From assembly GCA_012523035.1 (NCBI GenBank), contig JAAYJH010000041.1, forward strand, positions 1 to 64,000: 64,000 nt of DNA. The letters run 5' to 3'. Made by a program: the position numbers and the translations under genes. The stretch comes from Fibrobacter sp. (GTDB taxonomy: Bacteria; Fibrobacterota; Fibrobacteria; Fibrobacterales; Fibrobacteraceae). Shown here piece after piece: positions 55,629 to 64,000 of this stretch (positions are counted from its first letter, which is position 1; every line of letters begins with the position of its first letter). A model generated the notes under the pieces. It saw only the letters and a program-made list of their open reading frames with translations, was not told where the DNA came from and searched no databases.

Positions 55629-58289
55629 ATGAACAAAAAAACATTTGGCATGCGAGAAATGATTATTCTCGCCATCTTTCTTTTATCTTGCTACACATTG
55701 TGGCCTTCCATTCAAATCCACTCCAAATTTGGAGAGGAAAAGAAAAACTTCGTTAAAGACAACCCTAAGCTTGCAGGCAAGTCTATTAACTTTGGCTTAG
55801 ATCTAGCCGGAGGGACAAGCATCACTCTTGAAATCGATAAAACCGGTTTAAAAGAATCCGACATCAGTGATATACAATCACAATCTCTAGAAATTGTGAG
55901 AAATCGTGTGGACCAATACGGTTTATCTGAGCCTCAAATTGCACCCAGTGGCAACAACCGCATTGTAGTAGAGCTTGCTGGAGTCGATGACTCCACAGCC
56001 AAAGAGTTAGTCGGTAGCACCGCCAAATTAGAATTCAAAATTTTAGCCGAAACCGAAAAGTTCACTCAAGTCATCTCTTTAATCGATAATTATTTAGGAC
56101 GACAAAACACAAGTGACACTCCAAGCGACTCCGTAAATAAGTCTGCAACAGACTCTCTTGTTGCTCAAAACGATCCTACAAACACAGACAGCACTGAACC
56201 AGAGACTCCAGTCAAGCTTTCTGACGATGAACTTTTACAAGGCATCTCAACCACTCCAACTGCCTCAGCTGAAGCTGCCCCCGCCACAGAACAAGCATCA
56301 GAAAAAAACACCGAGTTTGACACAGCACCTCTCTCTAGTTACTACTTGTCTTATGGGAATGGTGGATTCATCTCTATAGATAATATCGAAAAAGTAAAAC
56401 AAATTTTAGAACACGAAACCGTTCAAAAATTAATCCCACGAGACATTATTTTTGCTTGGGGCAGCGGTCTTGAAAAAGTTTCTCAAAACTCTGCTGTGAC
56501 CGCCAAAAGACTCTACCTATTGAAAAGACGCGCCGAAATGAATGGTGAAGACATCACCGATGCCAGACCTCACCGTGTAGGAGACGGCACCAATGCCGGA
56601 GAAGTTGCCGTAAGCCTTAAGTTTGGTGGCATAGGTCCCAAAAAGTTTTCAGCAGTCACTGCAGCCAATGTCGGCAAACAAATGGCCATTGTCTTAGACG
56701 ACCAAGTGATCAGTGCTCCAGTCATTCGTGACCGTATTCCCAACGGTGAAGCCCAAATCACAGGCATCGAAAGCATGGCCGAAGCCAACCGCTTGGCAGT
56801 CGTTTTGCGTGCTGGTGCACTCAAGGCCCCTATGAACATCATTGAATCCAGAAACATTGGAGCCACTCTTGGTGTCGAAAACATTAAAGCTGGCTTTGGC
56901 TCTGGAATCATAGGTTTAATACTCTGCTTAGTCTTTATGGTGGCGTATTATCGATTTGGAGGTCTTGTAACCTCTATAGCAGTCACTATGAATATCGTCA
57001 TTACTGCCGCTGTTCTCTCCGTCTTTAATGCTACTTTGACTCTACCAGGTATTGCTGGTTTTATCCTTGTCGTTGGAATGTCCCTAGATGCCAACATTAT
57101 TATTTACGAACGCATCCGAGAAGAATTTAAAAACGGTCTCAAAGCTAGAGCTGCTGTCGCTAAAGGTTACGAAAAAGCTTTTAGTGCTATTTTTGACTCT
57201 AACCTCACCACTTTTTTCACTGCCGCTATCTTATATAAAATTGGAACTGGTTCGGTCAAAGGTTTTGGTCTTACCCTTATGATTGGTATCGCCACCTCTC
57301 TATTCACAGCCCTTACCGTCACTCGTGCTATTATAGATTTCAAACTCTCCAAGCAAGACTCTAACCGTCTCAATATTGGAACTGGCATTCGAGCCATTAA
57401 CGAAGTCAACCTCCCCATTATTTCTAAATCCAAACTCTTCACCAGCTTCTCTGGTATTTTAGTGCTAGCAAGCTTTGCTCTTTTTGCTGTCAAAGGTTTT
57501 GATTGGAGCATCGATTTCTTGGGTGGCCAAGTATATACCGTCCAATACGAAGATGAAATAAGCCACGAAAACGACTTAAGTCAGATCCTTTCTAATGCGG
57601 GTTTTTCTGAAGCTAAAGTGCGTCATTTAGGTGGAACCACCGCTAATTCATATCAAATTAGCATCAAAAATTTAGAAGAAGGTTCTTTTAAAAACCAACT
57701 CACTTCAATCCTAGAAAACGCTCAACAAAATGCAACCATTGTCTCAAGCGACAACATTGGCCCCACTATTGGTAAAGAGCTTCGTTTCAACGCCATACTA
57801 TCCCTTTTCTTTGCTTGGTTAGCTATATGTCTTTATATCTGGTTCCGTTTTGGTAAAATGGGGCTTGGCTTTGGTGTAGGAGCTCTGGTCGGACTCCTAC
57901 ACAACACCATCATCACTCTAGGCTTTATTTCATTACTAGGCTTGTCTTTTGACGGTGCTTTGATCGCTTCTTTACTCACCATGATTGGTTATTCTGTGAA
58001 CGACACTATTATTGTTTTTGACCGAGTTCGAGAAAACACTGCCTTCAGTGGTCGTCGAAACTTTGCCAGTGTTGTAAACAAATCCATTAACGAAACTTTT
58101 AGCCGAACAGTTATTACTTCTTTAACCACCCTCTTTGTTTGTGTTGTCCTAGCTCTTAAAGGTGGTTCTTCTATTAGAGACTTTGGTTTAGTAATGGTGT
58201 TTGGTATTATTGTAGGGACCTACTCTTCTATTGCAATTGCATCACCGTTTGTTGTATGGTGGTCCAAACGATTCAAGGGTGGCATATAA
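55629..58289 (+). CDS. secDF: Fused SecD-SecF protein-export membrane protein
   Basis: The 886-residue protein uses the proton gradient to pull exported proteins from SecYEG. The SecD half has a first helix (about 11-28), INFGLDLAGGTSITLEID, and the GMSLDANIIIYERIREE motif. The SecF half starts near 585, with FDWSIDFLGGQVYTV and MIGYSVNDTIIVFDRVREN. An acidic Thr/Ser/Pro/Ala-rich low-complexity insert occupies about 155-235 in the periplasmic P1 domain. AAGGGATAACC precedes the ATG. A terminator follows the stop. Confidence 0.95.
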   Translation: MNKKTFGMREMIILAIFLLSCYTLWPSIQIHSKFGEEKKNFVKDNPKLAGKSINFGLDLAGGTSITLEIDKTGLKESDISDIQSQSLEIVRNRVDQYGLSEPQIAPSGNNRIVVELAGVDDSTAKELVGSTAKLEFKILAETEKFTQVISLIDNYLGRQNTSDTPSDSVNKSATDSLVAQNDPTNTDSTEPETPVKLSDDELLQGISTTPTASAEAAPATEQASEKNTEFDTAPLSSYYLSYGNGGFISIDNIEKVKQILEHETVQKLIPRDIIFAWGSGLEKVSQNSAVTAKRLYLLKRRAEMNGEDITDARPHRVGDGTNAGEVAVSLKFGGIGPKKFSAVTAANVGKQMAIVLDDQVISAPVIRDRIPNGEAQITGIESMAEANRLAVVLRAGALKAPMNIIESRNIGATLGVENIKAGFGSGIIGLILCLVFMVAYYRFGGLVTSIAVTMNIVITAAVLSVFNATLTLPGIAGFILVVGMSLDANIIIYERIREEFKNGLKARAAVAKGYEKAFSAIFDSNLTTFFTAAILYKIGTGSVKGFGLTLMIGIATSLFTALTVTRAIIDFKLSKQDSNRLNIGTGIRAINEVNLPIISKSKLFTSFSGILVLASFALFAVKGFDWSIDFLGGQVYTVQYEDEISHENDLSQILSNAGFSEAKVRHLGGTTANSYQISIKNLEEGSFKNQLTSILENAQQNATIVSSDNIGPTIGKELRFNAILSLFFAWLAICLYIWFRFGKMGLGFGVGALVGLLHNTIITLGFISLLGLSFDGALIASLLTMIGYSVNDTIIVFDRVRENTAFSGRRNFASVVNKSINETFSRTVITSLTTLFVCVVLALKGGSSIRDFGLVMVFGIIVGTYSSIAIASPFVVWWSKRFKGGI

Positions 58290-58301
58290 AATTTAATCCT
58301 T

Positions 58302-58329
58302 AAAGACTTGGGATTAACCAAGTCTTTTT
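58302..58329 (+). terminator. Terminator downstream of secDF
   Basis: AAAGACTTGG (58302-58311), 6-base loop, CCAAGTCTTT (58318-58327), then T. It ends only about 20 bases before the corA start, so corA is probably expressed by read-through or from a promoter within secDF. Confidence 0.8.
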
Positions 58330-58349
58330 AATAAATGGGCTGGTGCTCT

Positions 58350-59291
58350 ATGCTCAAATACTACAAATTAGAAGCAGATCACATTGTTCTAGCCGAAGAT
58401 GAAGACTCTTCTGATATCATCATGATGAGTATTCCTACTTCGGAACAGCGAAGTGTTTTATTAAAAGAATACGAGATACCGGAACACACCATCACCTCTG
58501 CATTTGACAACGATGAGCTGTCTCGTATTGAATATGATGATGATTTTATGGCTATCGTATTTAAAAAGCCAAAAAATTACTCTGCCGAAGACAACTTCCA
58601 ATTCAGTGTAGAATCTTTTGGTATTTTCATATTTGAAGACTGGATATTGTTATTAACAAGTTCTGAATTCCCTCTCTTAGACAGACGCCGTTTTTCTAAA
58701 ATTAATTCTCTGAACACTCTAGTTTTAAAGCTATTAAACTATTCTATTTTTCACTTTAATGAACATCTCAATATCATCAATAGAATCAACAACGAGCTCG
58801 AAGAAAAACTCAAGTCGGCTATGGAAAACAAACACTTGCTTTCTATGTTTAGCTTGAACAAAGGGCTTATTTATTATACTAGTGCACTCAATTCAAACGG
58901 AATTTTACTCACTAAACTTCAACTAGGCCGTTCTCTAAAGTTCACCGAAACAGAGCGAGAACTTTTGGATGATATATTGATCGAAAACAAGCAGAGTCAG
59001 CAACAAGCCGAAATTTATGTCAATGTGCTTGCCAGTATGATGGATGCACGAGCAAGTGTGATCAACAACAATGTGAATTCTTTAATGAAGACCCTGAATG
59101 TGGTGACTATCGCACTCATGGGGCCTACCTTCATAGCTAGCGTTTTTGGCATGAATGTCACCTTTCCATTCACCTTAGGTGAATCGAATCCTAGCTCTTT
59201 TTGGATCATCATTATTATTTCTGTGCTTGCAATGTTGATTTCAGTGGTATCTGTAATTATCTTTATGTTCTTTTGGGAATCTAGACGATAA
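58350..59291 (+). CDS. corA: CorA-type magnesium/divalent-cation channel
   Basis: The protein is about 313 residues. The cytosolic domain (about 1-245) is alpha/beta then helical. The first membrane helix ends in SVFGMNVTFPF with the diagnostic GMN motif, followed by the short outer loop and second helix (WIIIIISVLAMLISVVSVII). The loop differs from the usual MPE-type motif. I prefer the ATG at 58350 (weak GGTG upstream); one at 58335 is also possible. It is convergent with the polyprenyl synthase gene, 12 bases apart. Confidence 0.9.
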   Translation: MLKYYKLEADHIVLAEDEDSSDIIMMSIPTSEQRSVLLKEYEIPEHTITSAFDNDELSRIEYDDDFMAIVFKKPKNYSAEDNFQFSVESFGIFIFEDWILLLTSSEFPLLDRRRFSKINSLNTLVLKLLNYSIFHFNEHLNIINRINNELEEKLKSAMENKHLLSMFSLNKGLIYYTSALNSNGILLTKLQLGRSLKFTETERELLDDILIENKQSQQQAEIYVNVLASMMDARASVINNNVNSLMKTLNVVTIALMGPTFIASVFGMNVTFPFTLGESNPSSFWIIIIISVLAMLISVVSVIIFMFFWESRR

Positions 59292-59303
59292 GCGGTTTTT
59301 GAA

Positions 59304-60308
59304 TCAATTGGATCGAAAACTCATAGAAGCAAAGAAGTTTTTTAATGCCTCTGCAAACTTAGAATCTGGAAGTCCCTTTGCTAAACTTAGTGCTAGATCC
59401 AAATGGTCGAGAGCCACTTCTTTAGTTTGCTCTATACACGAAGTTTCTATTAATCTTTGGACAATTTTTTGTGGCACGCCCTCTTCTTCTACAGAAGCTA
59501 TCAAAGATTTCATTTCCTTTGATTGAGCCTCACTACTATTCTTAAAGAAAAAGATTAAAGGAAGGGTGATTAGTCCATTATTAATATCGGTGAATTTATG
59601 TTTGTCTAAATCTTCGGCTCCCACACCATAATCTAACAAATCATCAATAATCTGAAAAGCAAGTCCAAAATGCACTCCCATTTCTGCACATTTTTCCACC
59701 ATATCAGCCTCATAATCAGCTAAAATAGCTCCAATGCGAGCCGAGGCTTCTACTAAAGCGGCTGTTTTGTTTTTCACAATCAAATTATAACGATCATAAG
59801 ACAAGTCCATATTAGAAGACTCATCTAGCTCCATGATTTCGCCAGCGATCAAATCATTGGCTGCATTGGAAAGGATAACCGGCAAGTCTCTTTTTTGTTC
59901 GTGTATCACGCAACGCATAGCCTGAGAAAGCACATAATCCCCTATCAGAACAGCAATCTTATTGCCCCATTCTTGATGAGCTGTTCTCACACCTCTTCTG
60001 ATTTCAGTGTTGTCAATAATATCGTCGTGGACTAAACTTGCTAAATGCAAAAGCTCAATGCTTGCACAAGCATGAGCAATTCGATCTCGATCCACTTCTT
60101 TAGTTCCAGAACGGGCTATAAGGCAAAGCAAAGTCGATCGAATTCGTTTCCCTTTTCTAGAAAAAAGCTTTTCTAGTCGAGAGCTAATCCCTTGTGGTGC
60201 ATTTTTAGCTATTCCTAAGATAATGTCTTCGGTACGAGCTAAATCCTCTTTAACTAGGGATCGAGCGTATTCTAAAACATCATTGTATTGATTTTTGGAT
60301 ACCTTCAT
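59304..60308 (-). CDS. ispB: Polyprenyl diphosphate synthase
   Basis: The 334-residue trans-prenyltransferase makes the long isoprenoid chain of quinones. The two Asp-rich motifs are VHDDIIDNTEIRRG (first DDxxD at 95-99) and AFQIIDDLLDYG (222-226); GKRIRSTLLCL and the KTAALVEASARIGA helix are also conserved. The residues before the first motif are small, which fits a long (C40-type) product. The gene begins 2 bases after gyrB. Confidence 0.9.
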   Translation of the reverse strand: MKVSKNQYNDVLEYARSLVKEDLARTEDIILGIAKNAPQGISSRLEKLFSRKGKRIRSTLLCLIARSGTKEVDRDRIAHACASIELLHLASLVHDDIIDNTEIRRGVRTAHQEWGNKIAVLIGDYVLSQAMRCVIHEQKRDLPVILSNAANDLIAGEIMELDESSNMDLSYDRYNLIVKNKTAALVEASARIGAILADYEADMVEKCAEMGVHFGLAFQIIDDLLDYGVGAEDLDKHKFTDINNGLITLPLIFFFKNSSEAQSKEMKSLIASVEEEGVPQKIVQRLIETSCIEQTKEVALDHLDLALSLAKGLPDSKFAEALKNFFASMSFRSN

Positions 60309-60310
60309 AT

Positions 60311-62284
<1,974 letters not shown>

Positions 62285-62317
62285 TTAAAATCATCTCTAT
62301 CACTTCTATAAGCCCTT

Positions 62318-62635
62318 TTAAAGAAAACGGATGTCTTTTATTATTGGGGCATTCAAAAGCAGATTACACTTAGTAATAATAGCTTTTTTTTGTAAAAATA
62401 ACTCTGATTTCCACACCGAAGAGGCTACTTTTAAGTATAAAACTGAGTTTTCTAAACTAAGCAAACTCACATGAGGCAACAAAGCTTTGCCCACCAGCTC
62501 TTCAAAATTTTTAGAAAGGATCAAATAGCCCGAATGCATTCCAAATTCAGGACCTTTTAAATAATTTTCTAGCACCACAGAAATGTCAGTAGGCTTTTTT
62601 GCCACCGTTTTTCTTCTTTTGGGTTTAAACTGCAA
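62318..62635 (-). CDS. DciA-like (DUF721) DNA-binding protein
   Basis: The 105-residue protein has a basic start (MQFKPKRRKTVAKK) and a fold with the DUF721 pattern: FEELVGKALLPHVSLLSLEN, SVLYLKVASSVWKSELFLQK, then IIKDIRFL at the end. DUF721 includes DciA, which loads the replicative helicase in most bacteria that lack DnaC. Its place next to gyrB, with replication-linked genes, supports that role. It is 10 bases downstream of mlaE. Confidence 0.75.
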   Translation of the reverse strand: MQFKPKRRKTVAKKPTDISVVLENYLKGPEFGMHSGYLILSKNFEELVGKALLPHVSLLSLENSVLYLKVASSVWKSELFLQKKAIITKCNLLLNAPIIKDIRFL

Positions 62636-62644
62636 GACACCTCA

Positions 62645-63439
62645 CTAGACTAATAAAAGTTTAGAAAGTACAAATCCACCAATCAAAATACTAGTCATGC
62701 CTGCGACCACTGTAGCCTTAGTATTTTTCCCGACTCCTTCTGCTCCACCATGAGTTGTGTAGCCAAAAAAGCATGCATAACTAGATATAAAAAAACCATA
62801 AAGCAAAGCTTTAATCAAGCCCACAGCAAAATCCCAGTTTTCATAAAACATCCGCACCCCATAAAAAAACACATGCCAAGAAACATCTTTTGCTAAATAA
62901 GCCACCACAAAACCGCCCAAAATTCCCACGAAAATACTGAAAATAGTCAACACAGGAAGCATTATCATAGTCGCAACCACTCGAGGCACCAACAAATAAC
63001 GAAAAGGATTCAAGCCCAAAGCTTTGTAGGCATCTAATTGTTCGGTCACCGCCATAGTCCCAAGCTCTGAACACATTGCAGCACCCACTCGACCAGCAAG
63101 CACCATAGCAGTCAAAATGGGGCAAAGTTCCACCATCACCGACTTGCCCACAGCCATGCCCACAAAAACCAAAGGAATCATATCTGCAAATTGATAGGCC
63201 AGCTGCCAAGCCATAATAGCTCCCGTGGCCACTGATGCCGCGAAAACAACAGGGATACTAGTCACACCCATCACATACATTTGTTCTACAGTCGTGTGTA
63301 AATTACTGATAGCAGCAGGAAGATTTTTGAAGATTTCCCAAATAAAATGAAAATAACTAAAAACTGTTTTTAAAAAACGCCGAATGTGTCGCCCTAAAGC
63401 TTCTACACTAGAATCAAAAGCTCTAAAGAATAAAACCAT
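62645..63439 (-). CDS. mlaE: MlaE-family lipid ABC transporter permease
   Basis: This 264-residue inner-membrane protein has about six helices and the MlaE motif region LAGRVGAAMCSELGTMAVTEQ, followed by DAYKALGLNPFRYLLVPRVVA. It forms the membrane part of the ABC system that moves phospholipid between inner and outer membranes. Its usual MlaF ATPase and MlaD partner are not adjacent in this window. An S41 protease gene ends 1 base upstream and a DciA-like gene follows. Confidence 0.93.
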   Translation of the reverse strand: MVLFFRAFDSSVEALGRHIRRFLKTVFSYFHFIWEIFKNLPAAISNLHTTVEQMYVMGVTSIPVVFAASVATGAIMAWQLAYQFADMIPLVFVGMAVGKSVMVELCPILTAMVLAGRVGAAMCSELGTMAVTEQLDAYKALGLNPFRYLLVPRVVATMIMLPVLTIFSIFVGILGGFVVAYLAKDVSWHVFFYGVRMFYENWDFAVGLIKALLYGFFISSYACFFGYTTHGGAEGVGKNTKATVVAGMTSILIGGFVLSKLLLV

Positions 63440-63440
63440 A

Positions 63441-64000
63441 TTATTTTTTTGCTTTTTTACTTTTAGGTGTCGCCTTTTTCTTGGCTGGTTTTAGCACCTC
63501 ATTGTAAAGTTTTGGGTTTTTTAAATATTGAATCGCCTTATTGACCTGATCATCACTTTTTATAGTAAAAGTAGTACTCAAAGAGTCTCCATGAAATGCA
63601 GTCAAAAACTCTCTTTTGATGGCATTTTTTATATACTGTTGATTTTTTTCAAATTGAATTTCTCTTTGAGCTTCTAAGGCTTTTTTTAGATCTGAAATCC
63701 GTTTGACTAGAACAGAATCTTTTAAAACTTCGGAAGAATCACCTAGGTATTTTTGCTCTCTAAGCAGCGTCTCTTCTAAAAGTTCTAAGGTCATAGAGGC
63801 ATTGCTTTTGATTTTAGTGTAATTGGTGTCTTTGTTTACAAACTCCTTGAACTCTGCAAGCATCTCATTAGAAACTTCCCAATCCAAATCCACCTTTACA
63901 CCTGATTTTTCTAAGAGTGGACGAGCTTTGACAGCGTATTTAAAATACATGGCCATGCGTTCTTGAACTTGCACTATCCACGGAATGGCCTGCATCTCTA
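63441..64000 (-). CDS. S41-family (CtpA-like) carboxy-terminal protease, C-terminal part (runs off the right edge)
   Basis: Only the last ~186 codons are present; the frame is open to the window edge, so the true start lies beyond position 64000. The visible part is the helical C-terminal domain that follows the S41 catalytic core in Bacteroidota-type tail-specific proteases: EFKEFVNKDTNYTKIKSNAS, a long helix with SDLKKALEAQREIQFEKNQQ, IKREFLTAFHGDSLSTTFTI, and DDQVNKAIQYLKNPKLYNEV. It ends in a Lys-rich tail. The PDZ and catalytic Ser/Lys residues are not in view, so the family call rests on the C-terminal region alone. Confidence 0.65.
   Translation of the reverse strand, partial: EMQAIPWIVQVQERMAMYFKYAVKARPLLEKSGVKVDLDWEVSNEMLAEFKEFVNKDTNYTKIKSNASMTLELLEETLLREQKYLGDSSEVLKDSVLVKRISDLKKALEAQREIQFEKNQQYIKNAIKREFLTAFHGDSLSTTFTIKSDDQVNKAIQYLKNPKLYNEVLKPAKKKATPKSKKAKK

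Overview
The window is AT-rich Gram-negative DNA that most resembles the phylum Fibrobacterota (or a close relative in the Fibrobacterota-Chlorobi-Bacteroidota group). The clues are a GH45 endoglucanase carried as a lipoprotein behind a Ser/Pro/Val linker, a GH5 endoglucanase lipoprotein, many outer-membrane barrels and lipoproteins, lipid A synthesis (lpxA), Mla-type lipid transport, a protein ending in a T9SS/FlgD-like C-terminal domain, and a glycogen pathway. No rRNA or phage module is present. The taxonomic call is inference from gene content.

Layout. 1-2.3 kb: the 5' end of lysA, a glycogen-binding-domain protein with a histone-H1-like tail, rpe, a DUF4234 gene broken by an in-frame stop, and a TM2 protein. 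2.3-8.1 kb: a complete dppABCDF-type ABC importer operon. 8.4-9.8 kb: enolase. 10.4-19.5 kb: a tight six-gene operon in which every product is exported. It encodes a jelly-roll-like protein, three related outer-membrane barrels, a lipoprotein and a GH18-fold protein whose catalytic residues are all changed. It is the best candidate for an undescribed system here. It lies opposite a GH5 endoglucanase (20.3 kb) that carries a coiled coil inside its catalytic domain.

21.7-36 kb: lpxA, a GT2 glycosyltransferase, cca, a PorZ-like propeller protein with an ECF sigma factor, dsbD, glycogen synthase, folE, argA, an FKBP lipoprotein with ten 11-residue tail repeats, and folD. 36-39.6 kb: the GH45 endoglucanase, a repeat-rich gene-free stretch with a 106-bp direct repeat, and a transglutaminase-like lipoprotein. 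40-46.5 kb: ahcY, a cobalamin-riboswitch-controlled BtuB receptor with a BtuG-like propeller lipoprotein, rhlE, and tRNA-Ser(GCT). 46.7-64 kb: a PBP1A with a large insertion, small envelope and hypothetical genes, alkD, malQ, secDF, corA, a polyprenyl synthase, gyrB, a DciA-like gene, mlaE and the 3' end of an S41 protease.

The glycan genes suggest extracellular cleavage of beta-glucan by surface endoglucanases, binding or uptake through the barrel operon and perhaps the Dpp-type importer, and storage as glycogen (glgA, malQ, CBM48 protein). A short motif, TCAGAAGCGCCT, recurs across the window mostly between genes. Two other repeat types occur near the endoglucanase genes.
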